Positions 43,992-63,347 of a stretch of DNA of 64,000 nt are shown here, piece after piece. The notes beneath the pieces were generated by a model. That model ran no database searches and was not told the origin of the DNA. It worked only from the letters and a program-made list of their open reading frames with translations. Each line of letters opens with the position of its first letter. Within the stretch, counting starts at the first letter, position 1. The position numbers were made by a program, and so were the translations under genes. The stretch is from Diphasiastrum complanatum. Its lineage: Eukaryota > Streptophyta > Lycopodiopsida > Lycopodiales > Lycopodiaceae. Location: assembly GCA_029204225.1 (NCBI GenBank), contig CM055098.1, forward strand, positions 52,660,728-52,724,727. The letters run 5' to 3'.

Positions 43992-45335
43992 CAAAATATA
44001 AAGCATCAAACGACAGCTCCTGGTTTCTTGATTCTGAAACCACTCAACACATGACCAACCATATCGGCTGCTTCCAGTCCTATACGCCTTACAGTACCAA
44101 AAGGTACGTTTACCTTGGCGACAATAGCACACATGCTATCTAAGGTGAAGGCACTATGAGATTAAACTTCTCGAATGATCGATTCAAACTACGATCGAAT
44201 GTCCTCCTTTTCCCGAATTTATCTACGAATCTGTTGTCTATTAGCAGAATTATAGATTTAGGACATAAAATAAAATTCGAATCTGATTAGTGTAGAGCTA
44301 TTAATAAGACAAACAAGATCCTAGCACTCGAAAAAATGCATGAATACTTGTATAAGCTGAGTCACTGCTATTCTACAACCAATCAAGCTCTGAATAATTC
44401 TGCTCACATCAATAAAGAATTACTTTGGCATTATAGACTTGATAATTTGTATCATGCTTATATGTCGAATATGTCTAAACAGTCGATAGTACTTGATCTC
44501 GACTATCCAGATAGGAAAGTCAAATTCTCTGTCTTCCAAGACTGCATTATCGGAAAGCAAGCAAGGAAACCATTTAGATCAAGTCACCAGCATGAACCTA
44601 AAGACATGTCAGATGTTCTACATATAGACATATGTGGCCCAATGCAAAATTTGTCATTGAAAAATGCCAAGTACTTCATAACCTTTATTGATGAATACTC
44701 TAGACAAACAATTGTATATTTCATCAAGCATAAATCAAAGGCGTTCAACCTCTTCAGAACATTCAAGAAGTGTGCAGAAAAAGAAATTGGTAAGCGAATT
44801 AAAGCCCTAAGGTCAGATAACAATGAAGAGTATATCTTAACCAAATTCAAGGAGTATTGCCTCAGCCAAGGCATCGAACAACAATTCATAACTCCTTATT
44901 CGCCTCAGTCGAATGGGCTTGCTGAGAGGAGGAATCGTACCTTAGTCGAATCAGCCAAGTGCATGCTCTCACGCATCACTACCAAAAACCTTCTAGGCTT
45001 AAGTTGTTTCCACTATAGCTTACATCTAGAACAGGTGTTCGACTAAAGCCCTCTCAAGTAAAACTCCTTACGAAGTTTGGACAGGATCCAAACCATCAAT
45101 GAAGAACCTCAGAGTATTTGGTTGTATCGCCTACACGCAGATCCTGAAAGAAACACGGAAGAAATTGGACTTCCAAAGTCTCAAATCCATCCACATTGGT
45201 TATGCTTCCTCAAATAACACCTACAAACTGTATGATCGAAGACATTCTTCAGCATGGATATTGTCTTTATCGAGGATCAATTTATCAACTTGGAAGGCAA
45301 GAGCAAAGTTCCATACAAACTATCGACTACTCTAG
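43980..45335 (+). pseudogene. Copia C protease and integrase
   Basis: Protease active site is altered (WFLDSETTQHMTNH where D-S-G-A is normal). The integrase zinc domain reads LLWHYRLDNLYHAYMS with DCIIGKQARKPF, one Cys replaced. Core residues are visible: HIDICGPMQNLSLKNAKYF, LRSDNNEEYILTKFKEYC and PQSNGLAERRNRTLVESAKC. A stop at 45046; NLRVFGCIAYTQILKETRKK continues the C-terminal domain to 45335. Confidence 0.85.
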
Positions 45336-45914
45336 CCATCGACACGATAATTCGAGCCTCAGGTTCGAACGTGCCAACAGTCGAACAGCTATTCGGCAGC
45401 GAATCCAAAGACAACATTGCTGCTGCTCAGGAGCAACAAAACCAAGGACAGGATCATTAGCCTACGCCACCTCCAAGAAGATCAACCAAAGTGCGCACAC
45501 TGACTTTTAGTCCTGTAGTCAAGCACTCCTCAATTCGAACACTCCTATTGTATGCTACTACAGCTAACCTCAAAGTACATCAACTCGATCTATTACTTGA
45601 ATGGAGTAATCGAAAAGACATCTACATGATGCATCCAGAAGGGATACGTTCTCAACGGTAAGGAAAATCGTATATGCAAACTTGAAACAATCAGCCAAAG
45701 CTTGGTTTCAGAGGATCAACACATTCCTCAACTGACAAGGTTACAAACCAGCACTACCGATTCGAATCATACTTGCATTGAACCACCGACCGTTCGGAAC
45801 TAGGCGGTTCAAATTAGTTCGAATCGGATCAAATCCCCCGATTCGAATCGGCTTGCAACTATGATTCAAATGTTTATTTCAAGTCAGTGTAACATTCCTT
45901 TATCTTTCTATTCC
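45336..45914 (+). pseudogene. Copia C reverse transcriptase fragment
   Basis: After an Ala/Gln-rich linker the RT reads FSPVVKHSSIRTLLLYATTA, then broken frames with MHPEG and, around the MITE, GYKPALP ... DSNVYFKSV with HSFIFLF. The YVDD strand and everything downstream are deleted. The junction to gypsy 2 integrase lies near 45915. Confidence 0.75.
45769..45862. mobile_element. Small MITE-like insertion in copia C RT
   Basis: About 94 bp. Its ends ATACTTGCA and TTGCAACTAT form an inverted pair with one mismatch. Flanking GATTCGAAT and GATTCAAAT look like a 9-bp target duplication with one difference. Removing the insert joins ALP to DSNVYFK, the expected copia sequence. A palindrome CGATTCGAATCG lies at 45839-45850. 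Confidence 0.6.
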
Positions 45915-46870
45915 ATATGGAATGGCCTGCTTTTCCGTAAGGGAAAGGTTTGTGAGCCGGATAGCAAGCCCAAATCTTGCAGCAGTGTCCTGACAACCCA
46001 AAGTTGTTCAGATTGTATGGCTTGCCAAATGATATTGTCAATTTTTTTGATAAACTAGAAACAACCCTTAGTCTTAATTCTTCATATCAGCAAGAATTTG
46101 ATGGGCAGACAGAACATATTAACCAAACGTTGGAAAATATGCTTAGAACATTTGTCTATCATCGATATTGGAAAAAGTATCTCCCAATGGTTGAGTTCGC
46201 GCACAATAGTGCGAAGCATTCTACCACCGGGTTCAGTCCTTTTATGCTGATGTATGGCTTTCAACCACGTTTGCCAGTCTATGTCAGACTCAAAGGTCTC
46301 AAGTTGCAAGCAACAGTGGATTTCCTGCAAGATATGCAAGAAATGCTGCAAGTGGCCAAAGAAAGTATTAAAACCGCATAGGACAGAGCTCAATTTTATG
46401 CTCACTGCGGATGCTCATCTCGAGAATTTGAGGTCGCAACCTGTGTGTATCTTAAAATCCCTAAAGATTCTTAAGGTACTGTGACGGGGAAATGTCATAA
46501 GCTATCTCCACGATATAGCGGTCCATACAAAGTTGTAAAGAAAATCAACCGGGTCGCTTATGAGCTAGATCTTTTGAGTGGAGTTGGGGTTCATCATGTT
46601 TTCCATGTAAGTTGTTTGAAAGAGCAACTTAGTTGAAAGGATTCCCTAATTTCGGAAGGTGAACTGGCTGAGTTAGAGGATCTGACTACCTTTGTGCCTA
46701 ACATGCCAAAGAGGGTTGTCGACGTTCGTCGCCACCAGCTCAGAAACTGTTTGGTTTTTTAATTTCAAGTATGTTGGAAAGGCAAGTCAGATGAGAAGGA
46801 CACATGGGAAAGGGAAGATTACTCAAGGTTAAACTTCTCTTACTTGCTCCCTTTAGAAGGAGGCTCTTAA
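45915..46870 (+). pseudogene. Gypsy element 2: integrase and chromodomain, second part
   Basis: SIWNGLLFRKGKVCEPDSK is the integrase N-terminal flank; an internal deletion then joins to LYGLPNDIV and GQTEHINQTLENMLRTFVYH, MVEFAHNSAKHSTTGFSPFM, CHKLSPRYSGPYKVVKKINR, VHHVFHVSCLKEQLS. The chromodomain is poor (CWKGKSDEKDTWEREDYSRL). Stops at 46379 and elsewhere. Confidence 0.8.
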
Positions 46871-47230
46871 AGGGAGAGTTCATGTTACGTACTTATAAGG
46901 GCACATAAGAAGATACCTGAGGTGACGATCTCATTCTTTGGGACAGAATGCTGGTCATGAGCTATAGGTCATTTGGGTGCCACATGTTAGTGTCCTATTG
47001 GTGCGAGGCGACCTTTGTTATGGCCTGTGTCAATGTGCACAACTGACGCATGTCGTTGGTCTAGCGTGACCCCTTTCAAGTTTGGTTGGAGATGACCCCA
47101 CCTGGAAAATGTATATAGGGGTGAATCTCCAAGGGCTTGCATTCATTCTCTCTTACAAAACAAAGAGCTCTTCCACTGGTGGTTGAGTCGGGACGTTAAT
47201 CTAGGCCTCAGGATGTAGGTATGTGAGGGT
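46871..47230 (+). mobile_element. Gypsy element 2 polypurine tract and 3' LTR
   Basis: AAAGGGAGAG (46870-46879) precedes a probable LTR start TGTTACGTACTTATAAGG at 46883. A TATA-like TGTATATAGGGG lies near 47109. The 3' boundary is uncertain. LTR start resembles the TGTTACGAG of gypsy 1. Confidence 0.55.
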
Positions 47231-47439
47231 CGAGGGTAAGGCATGGCGGTATGGGACACCATGGCTTATCGAAGATTCGAGCTTCCTTGGTGGTGGCTCC
47301 AATGCATGCGGAAGAGGTGGCAGTACCTCTGTGGTTGGGCAGTAACGAAATATTCGTCACCTGATTGTGTCTTAGCAATGACCAGATTCGGCGATGGGGT
47401 TTATAACACCAGTAGAAAGGACGACACCTCAAGGTGGAA

Positions 47440-48170
47440 AGGGTTTAGGAGGGGTGGCATGCCTTTTCAAGGACTCCATGTGTCCTCTCATATAAAAATC
47501 AAGCAAGATGTATGGGCTGAGTTTTTGTGGATAGAACTATCAAGTCAGTGTGTCAATTTGGAGACGGATGTTTTCATTGCACTATGTTCTTTTCCACCAG
47601 AAACTTCGGGGCTATCAGAGGAAATCATTAGATTTGCAAAGAGGGATAACGTTTTACTTTTGGAAAGACTTAATTCCAAGATAGCAAACAGACATACATT
47701 GTTTGTCTTCACGCGTTGGATAATGTGGAGCTCGGTATTTATAGGAGCAAATGGTGATGGGCTAGTCACGAGAAACAGCGAGTATCTCCTATAGTTAAGG
47801 GAGGCTCACAATAGCCACCTTTCCTATTGGCAAAGACTTCACATATCACCCACGTAGTGGAGGGTACAGTGTAGTTGATTACCTCTTGGGACCTCTTGAT
47901 CTCATCTCTCATGTCTCCAACCTTGTCATTACACAACGCTTTATTTGACCACTCCTTGTCCTTCTGCCTAGGGCATGGGCATATTGGATCCATCCAACAC
48001 CTACACAAACCCCCCTTAAACGTGCACCCAAATATACCCAGTTTGCATACCTCATTACTAAGAACTCCCTATCTGCCCTTCTTAGCCACTTTCTAGTGGA
48101 TGACACCTTGGAAGCCCAAGCCTCCTTATTGTCCTCACTCCACATCAGGGTAGTCATTGCCTTTCCCAAC
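47440..48170 (+). pseudogene. LINE endonuclease fragment
   Basis: With frame changes it reads GGVACLFKDSMCP, VWAEFLWIELSSQCVNLETD and VFIALCSFPPETS, matching the endonuclease at 63540-63737 (GGVACLTKDVFS, FIWFQFSGHC, FLAVCYFAPQTS). Near 47860 STVDYLLGPLDLISHVSNLV is the C-terminal endonuclease motif. Heavily decayed. Confidence 0.7.
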
Positions 48171-48309
48171 AAATCTACAAAAAGGCCAAGTTACCAAAAA
48201 AGCCCCCCAGAAATCACAGTCGATAGTAAGGAAGCAAAGATGAGATAGTTACATGCAGCAAGGCAAGAAGCTTGAGGACAAAACACTCCACATAAAATAA
48301 TGTGTTTCT

Positions 48310-49560
48310 CTCAAGGTTATCATAGAGGTGGCTAGATCCAGGAAGGAGCAAATATATAGTTGCTATGTGGAATTTAGAAAGGCATATCAAAGACGATTTA
48401 GAAACACTATTGGGAAAAAGCATTGTTGCTCCCTCTCATCCATCCTCCTTGGCCTCTACATTGATGAACTAGAGTCTATTATTGCACGTGATGATGGCTT
48501 GGGTTGCAAGGTAGGGAAGATACTTTTATCCGTCCTCATGTAAGTTGATGATGTGGTCCTCCTCTCACTTACATGGGAAGGCCTACAAAGGCACCTTGAC
48601 ACGTTGCATTCTTTTTATAGGGCTTGGGATTTAGAGGTTAATATCACAAAGACCAAGATTATGGTTTTCAGAACCTGTAGAGCATTTACACAAAGACACC
48701 CTTTTACTCTAGAGGGAAGACCAGTGGATATCTTCTATTCCTACACTACTTATCTTGGGGTGTATTCTCAAGTCCAATTTTCAGCTTTACATGCAGCCTT
48801 GGGGAGGTTGGGGAAGAGACAAGAGACAAGTTGCCTTGGCTAGCCTTGAGAGACTCGCAAACATATCAAAGATACTAGAAGAAAATTCCATTTAATTGAT
48901 ACACTAGTCACTGTGGGAAACCATCTATCCCGCATTAGATCATCTTAGGGGAGTTTACACACCCTCCCATCCAAGTGGAGGCGATCTTTTGAAGGGTTTG
49001 ATGATGCTAGCAAGTAATAAGTATTGCAGGCACATGCTCACAGAGATTTCATGAGCAGGGACATCACACTTCATGGTCCTCATAGGCGGCTAGGCTTATT
49101 GGTTCATATGGTTTATCTTGTCCAGGCATCTAGAGGATTCTCACGATTGCATACTTCGTTCCATCCATAGGGCATATGTCTAGAGAGTCTAGGATGGTCA
49201 GCTTGGAACCACACTAGAGTTCTACAAAAAATATTTTGTAGAAAGGACAACACATGGGGTATATTATTGAGGGGCCCCCATCTGAACTTAGAAATTTCAG
49301 ATACTTTGAGATGCACCTTGGGACAAATGAGAGTGTCTTCACATCAACTCAAGATCCAAATAGGTAGATATGAGGGTAGGCCTTGCAAGGACAAAATTCA
49401 CAAACTTTGCTGAACACATGAGGTTAAGACAAAGGAGCATTCCATTTTCAGATGCCCGCTGCATTCCAAGCTTCTTCTCTTGGAAACTAACATCATTGAA
49501 GTAGTTTCGTTGTCTAAGAATGGATTGCTAGAGAGGGGAGGGCATGGGTCCTCCTAGTCC
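48310..49560 (+). pseudogene. LINE reverse transcriptase and C-terminus, decayed
   Basis: CYVEFRKAYQRRF, LLGLYIDELESIIARDDGL, then VDDVVLLSLTWEGLQRHLDT (active site lacks the Tyr-Ala, replaced by a stop and Val), LEVNITKTKIMVFRTC. Downstream TLGQMRVSSHQLKIQIGRYE and VKTKEHSIFRCPLHSKLL match the C-terminal Cys region of the LINEs at 23.7 and 61 kb. Same family as those, older. No (CT)n tail remains. Confidence 0.8.
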
Positions 49561-49760
49561 TCAATGAGGCAAGCACCTCATATACATGCATGGAATGTAT
49601 AGGTGGCAACCATATGATTTAGCTACTTGGCAAATTGGACCACTTGTACTAACTTTGTTAAGTTACAAATAGCGAGCCCCATGTATTTACAAATAAGATG
49701 CCCCATGAGTAATAACATTAGTGCTTAGCCAAAGGGGTCAAATAGGCATTACTCTTCAAC

Positions 49761-50290
49761 ACGCCCCCTTAACGGCATTTTTATTTAAGCTAACACTTAA
49801 CAATGTTCTGGACTTTTCAAATTTGTCTTTACTAAGTGGTTCATTTAGCAAAGATATCAGCAATCTAGATGTTGGTGTCACAATATGCTAGTTCAGTCTC
49901 ACCACCGTGCACTTTCTCTCGTATAAAGGGCTGGTCCAACTCTATATGTTTTGTTAGTACATGGTAGCCTAGATCTTGAAAGCTGAATGCTACTTTGGCT
50001 ATCATTGTGTAATAATGTAAGTCCTACTTGAGAAATATGCATACCATCAAGTAGGCATCGTAGCCAAATAGCTTCACGGGCGGCATACTCAACTTTTGTA
50101 AATGATAAAGCAATAGTGAGCTGCTTCGTGCCGCACCAAGAAATGGCACCTGAATGTAGGTTAAAGCAATAGTCCATCGTCGATCTCCAATCATCTTCAT
50201 CACCTGCCCAATTTGAATCTGACTAACCTTCCAGCTGAAGATCACTATCATCAATATATCCAATCCCATGATTCTCCACCAAGGTATCAT
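49761..50290 (-). pseudogene. Copia pol end (RNase H) with polypurine tract
   Basis: Reads SDSNWAGDEDDWRSTMDYCF, then NLHSGAISWCGTKQLTIALS, AAREAIWLRCLLDGMHISQV and LLHNDSQSSIQLSRSRL. TTAAGGGGGCG precedes the LTR start TGTTGAAGAGTAATGCC at 49761. The LTR extends down to an unresolved junction with the LINE (49560-49700). Inserted about 60 bp beyond the stop codon of the host gene at 50356. Confidence 0.75.
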
Positions 50291-50355
50291 GCTTCCCACA
50301 AGGCAGATTTGGACTGATAGGATGAGGCCCAATCAGTTCCCAAAAGCTCAATGCA

Positions 50356-51243
50356 TCATGCAACATCAATGATGTTGTAAAAGAATCTTCCAATGCCATC
50401 CAATATGACTTCAATAGCATGTCCCTCACTATCTTTCTGCAATTCATGCTTCTGTAAGCTCTCAGCAATATTCTTGAACTGAGCATAGTCAAGTTCCTCT
50501 AGACGATGATGAGAGACTGGAATGCTCTACAGAAACCAGCAAGCACTAAATGGAGATATGCCCTCAAAATGGTGGCAAAAATTATCAAACATTGTCCCAA
50601 TGGGAAAGGAAAATAGTCAGCTCAATACATAGCTCAACAAAACAAAAAAGGATCTGCAACCTTTAAATCTATGGATCCATCATCCCACCCAGCAGGTATT
50701 AGATCGTTAACTCCATCCTGCATAACATGAACTATATGGTTCAAATCCCGTTTGGCATGCAACCCACAAGTATTGGAACTCCACCTTGGTTCACATGAAC
50801 TATATGCTGCAACACCCATTTGACATGCAAGCGTGGGTCAAGGTCACATGCATTAAGTCCACGTTAGCTTACATTTTATGCAAAAACCAGTGTTGTTGAG
50901 TTTCTATCACTTCTGTGGAGATAAAGCAGAATCAACCAGGATGAGACCATGTAACATTATCAATGATACATTCCGAGCTGAATTTTACGAAAGGAAATTA
51001 TAAATGGTTAAAAGTAATGTCAGCAAAGTGTTTGTTGTCATAAAATGGCATGAACAAGGTTTTCATATTCCAACCCCAATAAATAAACAAATATACATAA
51101 TTGTAGTGAGTACAACAGAATTAATAAAGACTAACAGCAGATAATACCTTAGAAAAAACTGTTCGGTGTTCATTCTCTTTACTCCCCGTTGTGATTCTAG
51201 GTAAAGGCTTTGGAATAGGAATCATTCCGTGGCAGCTCTTCAT
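50356..51243 (-). CDS. Three terminal exons of an unidentified host gene
   Basis: Exon a 51243-51148 (32 codons, MKSCHGMIPIPKPLPRIT through VFSK), exon b 50717-50661 (19 codons, DGVNDLIPAGWDDGSIDLK), exon c 50526-50356 (56 codons plus TGA, SIPVSHHRLEELDYAQ to YNIIDVA). Each is bounded by plausible sites: GTGCACAG before a, AAG|GTATTA after it, TATGCAG before b, AAAG|GTTGCA after it, TTCTGTAG before c. All three introns are phase 0, and no stop interrupts the spliced frame. The Met opening exon a need not be the start; earlier exons may exist. The product is hydrophilic without membrane segments. I do not recognise it. Confidence 0.55.
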
Positions 51244-51249
51244 CTGTGC

Positions 51250-51800
51250 ACATACAAAACAACTAACTTCAATGGAGATAAAGCCCACATAAGTAGATAA
51301 CAAGCATAAATTGACTTTGATTTACTGGACTGTCATGGAAGACAACCAAGTCCACGACCCCCCATATCTATAAATTTGGCATTATACCTAGTAAATGGCA
51401 TTCTGGTTGAGAAAATCCAACAGATAATAATATAGATCAAAACATATTTAAGGGAAGACACTATGGGCCTACTAAAACGGGCAAATGGTTGGAAGCACAC
51501 TGGATTTGACCCAAGTAAAAGCTAGGAATGGAGCACACTATTTTGCCAAGGAGGCAAAAAGGCTGCATATAGGGCTTAAGAGGAAAATGGAAGAACCAGC
51601 AGCAACCTCAAAGAAATCTAGAGACAGCAAAGCAAAGAGCTTGAAATCTCACTTGGTCTGACCTTAGAATCAGAATGCAAAGTCTAGCAAGGAGACCAAG
51701 AGCCTGCATTCAGGAGATCTTTAAAGAGGAAGACACAAGACCATGCCGAACAGCAAACCCTCAAAAAGATGTTAGAGCTGGAGAATGGCAGGATTCCAGG
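51250..51800. other. No gene recognised
   Basis: Possible intron or upstream region of the gene at 50356-51243. No further exon was convincing. Confidence 0.4.
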
Positions 51801-52297
51801 AAAATAGGAACTTGAGAAGAAAGAGCAAAGAATCACACAGACAGCTCTGACGGAACTCAAGTGAGTTGAATAACACGAGAGATCGGAGATCAAACGCACG
51901 CGCAAGATTTGACTCTAAACAGTCCATCATCTCATATCTGATGTAGGTGGTAGCATGGAGCAGGATACAGTGGATAAGAACCCAAAGCATTCAATAAATG
52001 TATACGTGTACCGCTGGAGAAGCATGAAATGCAGCAAAAGGAGAGTGCAAAATAGGAACTGACTATTGCTGAGAAGAAAGAGCAAGGAATCACAAACATA
52101 ATTTTAAAAAACCCAAACAAGTTGAATAACACGAGAAATCAGAGAACAAAAGCACACAAAAGATTTACAGTCCATTCATCTGATGTACGTAGCATGGAGC
52201 AGGGACGAGTGGATAGAACCCAAAGCATTCAAGGATGTCTATGTATATCGCTAGGAAGCATGCAATGCAGCAAAAGGAGAACACAAAATATGAACAC
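51801..52297. repeat. Tandem duplication, unit about 249 bp
   Basis: AAAATAGGAACT and GAGAAGAAAGAGCAA-GAATC begin both copies (51801 and 52050). Both contain CCCAAAGCATTCAA and end CAGCAAAAGGAGA. Diverged by substitutions and small indels. Non-coding. Confidence 0.75.
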
Positions 52298-52961
52298 TGC
52301 TCGATTCAAATAGTTCCAACCCATTCAAACTCCAAATGTCAAATTGAGCAGTTTTCTTCACCAAAACAAAATTGCAGGATTCTTTTTGAAAGAAACCGCG
52401 TTGTTTAAGATTTCAGGGAATCGAGATGTTAGGCCTTGTTAATATCTTTAGTTGTTAGTGATATTAATAAATAGAAGTACAGATGGATAAACTGAACCTG
52501 TGAAGATTCTAATCACATGTTAGAAGATTTGAATCATTTTTGTAACCTATAATTACACTACTTCTCAAGAATCCTATTCATTGAGCCACCCAATGACATT
52601 CAATAAGTAGATCAAAAACAAAACAATAAAACTGCAAAGGTTTGATCCGAATCGATTTCAATCGAATCTAGAACGTTCCAACAACGATTCGTTGTGACTA
52701 TGATGAAGATAGCACCATTGAGAAGATGAACTATGATAGAGAAACTATGATCAAGTAGCAAATATAGCTGGAAAACGTTGATGCTAGATATGATTACCAT
52801 GTCAAAGGAATAACAAACCAATAGGATGTAGTTCATTTAGTAACATAGAGACACCTCTCACAGACCACATACCAAAAAGTTGAATGACACACCCATGACA
52901 ATGACCTTCGAGCCATTCTTGACCAAAAACAGGTACCTTATGGCCACGCTGTAGTTTAAAT

Positions 52962-52962
<1 letters not shown>

Positions 52963-53034
<72 letters not shown>

Positions 53035-53220
53035 ATGCAAAGCAAGGTTGTGTCTTTGCGACAATAGGTTTAGTAGTCGAAGACTTTGACGCTGTAATGA
53101 CCTTAGTGACCAGTTTGCCATCCTCTTATGAAAACTGGGTGATGATGATAACCACACACTCTGATATAACATTGTCCAGAGTCTTAATCATGTTGCTGTG
53201 AGGAAACAAGAAGGAATGGA
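52963..53220 (+). pseudogene. (CT)n array and copia gag fragment
   Basis: (CT)n at 52963-53030, then a gag fragment reading DFDAVMTLVTSLPSSYENWV with MMITTHSDITLSRVLIMLLQ, close to the copia C gag at 43570-43670. Other gag parts are absent. Confidence 0.75.
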
Positions 53221-53439
53221 GCATCCCCGTCCTCGATCAATGACTCACAAACATTGTTCATCAAGAAGAACACAAGGAAACAACAGTACGAGAAATGTTC
53301 AAAGACCTCGGAGACAACGACCTTCTCCATCATTTTCATCATCAGCATCATCCACAATATCAGGAGCATTGACTAGTATATCAGTATATCATTCTATCAT
53401 GGTATTCTTATGGAATCATTTTGTTTCTGCTTTTTTTGA

Positions 53440-53535
53440 GACATGTTTTTTATGCTCCTACATACACTATCACACTTCACATGTACTATTTGGTCTTATA
53501 TGCTTTTTTAGCATTCAAGGACAATAAGGCTAAGT
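53440..53535 (+). mobile_element. Decayed LINE 3'UTR fragment
   Basis: GAGACATGTTTTTTATGCTC, TTCACATGTACTATT and GGTCTTATATGC-TTTTTAG match the 3'UTRs at 61690-61780 and 23520-23610. The (CT)n tail is not present. Confidence 0.55.
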
Positions 53536-53539
53536 TACA

Positions 53540-61467
<7,928 letters not shown>

Positions 61468-61802
61468 ACCTCTTACACAGAGACACACTATACATGCTCC
61501 TATTCACAGGCGACGTCAGCGGGCTCCTGCACTTCCTCATGCTACAGCTCTCATTACATCCTTCCACAGCGCCAATACAGACCTGGCATCTTGATGTGGA
61601 CACATTTGACTACCATGCACAGACATTATCATTTATGTAGTTATCTTAACTTGTACTAGATGTTTCCTTTTTTTCTTTATTACAGTTTTTGGAGGCGTTT
61701 ATACACTCCACGGTTACCACATACTTGACATGTATTTCCTTAGTCTTATATGCCTTTTGGCATGGAAAAGACATTAATAAAGCTCTCTTTCTTTCTCTCT
61801 CT

Positions 61803-61854
<52 letters not shown>
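61468..61854 (+). other. LINE 3'UTR and (CT)n tail
   Basis: The 3'UTR ends ATGCCTTTTGGCATGGAAAA then GACATTAATAAAGC and a CT-rich tail (61783-61854), the same ending as the minus-strand copy at 23501. No poly(A). Confidence 0.85.
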
Positions 61855-61857
<3 letters not shown>

Positions 61858-62351
61858 ATGGATCCCTCTCACGAATCTGTGCTAGCCTGAGGCGGATCTG
61901 TCCCTCTCTCGCGGATCAGTACTCGCGGATCTATCCTCGTGGATCCCTCTCGCGGATCTGTCCTGGCCTGAGCGGGTCTGTCAACGCGCGGACATTTGAC
62001 CAGCGCTGCCTCTAGCCTAGCCCGAACCTGATATCTGCTGACATCCTGCCTGCCTGAGCACGATGCTGCCTGTGGTGCCCTGACCTGGTTCGCCCTGCAT
62101 TGGTCCACCCTGCCCTGGCTTGCTTGACCTCAAGCATTCCGCAACAGACTTGAGCGGATCTGAGAAAGGATCTAAGAATCTGAGCGGACCTATAACGGAC
62201 CTGAGCGCGGATCTGGACATGTGGTTCTGAATGGACCTGGAGCGAGGTCTGAGGCTCATTTTCTGAGCGGACCTGGGGCGCGTCCTATTTGGTGTTGACC
62301 ACTTGCTGACCAGACCTACAGGGTTCTTGCTGCAACCTTCAAAGTTGTCCT
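61855..62351 (+). other. 5'UTR of a further LINE copy
   Basis: Starts at the end of the (CT)n tail and runs to the ORF1 start. It is GC-rich with repeated CGCGGATCTGTCC-like and GAGCGGACCTG-like motifs. No ORF. Confidence 0.6.
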
Positions 62352-63347
62352 ATGGCTCCACGCAACAAACGAGGGGGAGGTAACTCCCCCCACTCTCCAC
62401 CACGCCCTGCTTTGGAAGGCCCGGAAAACACCCCCCTGTCCCTCACATCTGAGTTTTTGGTACCTGCTCCTGCCATCGTACCTGCTTTAAGTCTATCCAT
62501 CACATCCACTTCTGATCTGTCCACCACATCTACATCTGAATCCAAGACGGATGCCCGCTCTGCTGTCAAAACATTTGCGGTGAATCAACTGCCCACAGTT
62601 GATTATACCCCTTCCAAACGTACTGAAGGCCTCTTTGCTTATGACATCAGCTTTATTCGACAAGAAATCATCGGACTCAAAAGACAATTACACTTCTTTG
62701 AAATTGAGAACGGCAAGTTGGTTTTGGATCTTTGTGGGGTTAAAGAGCGAATGGAGCAGCTTGAACAAGAAAATGTATATCTTAAGCAAAGGATTGCGGA
62801 ACATATCCCTCAAAAGAATGTATTGGAGGAGACGTCGAACAAAATATCCAGCCTTGAGAAACAAGTGCAGGAAACGACGACATGGGCAGCGCATCTCAAA
62901 AACGATGGTGAGGTCGAATCTTCAAGCTTGGTTCAACATCCAGTTGTGAATTCTACACTAGGAGATGTCTTCTCCGAGCAAGAAAGAAGGGCTAAAAAAG
63001 CCTTTAATATCCGGGTTAGAGGGATTCCCGAGGGGGATAAGCCCATTGAAGAGGCAAAAGACCTACTTTTAACTAAGCTCACACACACCACGGATGGATT
63101 TGATACAGCTTGGAGAAGTAAGTTTGACACTAATGTATTGTTTATCAAGTTTCGCTCTATGAACAGCCGCAACGCAGCTTTACGCCTTAGAGCCAAATTA
63201 AAAGGGACTTTTATTTTTATGGATGATGACCTTACACACACACAATGGCAAGCCAGGAAACAAATTATCCAGGATGCAAATGCAAGAAATCAGCGGGTGG
63301 TTTTCATTGAAGGCAAACCAAAAAATTTTGATAAAATTTCTCAATAA
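62352..63347 (+). CDS. LINE ORF1 protein (coiled coil plus RRM-like domain)
   Basis: Intact 331-codon frame. Residues 1-70 are Pro/Ser/Thr-rich and basic at the start (MAPRNKRGGGNSPHSPPRPA). A coiled coil spans about 95-175 (KERMEQLEQENVYLKQRIAE, ISSLEKQVQET). From about 215 the RRM-like domain has AFNIRVRGIPEGDKPIEEAK and VLFIKFRSMNSRNAALRLRA, then the C-terminal QWQARKQIIQDANARNQRVV. This arrangement is that of L1-type ORF1 proteins, which bind the element RNA and chaperone reverse transcription. ORF2 starts close downstream. Confidence 0.85.
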   Translation: MAPRNKRGGGNSPHSPPRPALEGPENTPLSLTSEFLVPAPAIVPALSLSITSTSDLSTTSTSESKTDARSAVKTFAVNQLPTVDYTPSKRTEGLFAYDISFIRQEIIGLKRQLHFFEIENGKLVLDLCGVKERMEQLEQENVYLKQRIAEHIPQKNVLEETSNKISSLEKQVQETTTWAAHLKNDGEVESSSLVQHPVVNSTLGDVFSEQERRAKKAFNIRVRGIPEGDKPIEEAKDLLLTKLTHTTDGFDTAWRSKFDTNVLFIKFRSMNSRNAALRLRAKLKGTFIFMDDDLTHTQWQARKQIIQDANARNQRVVFIEGKPKNFDKISQ

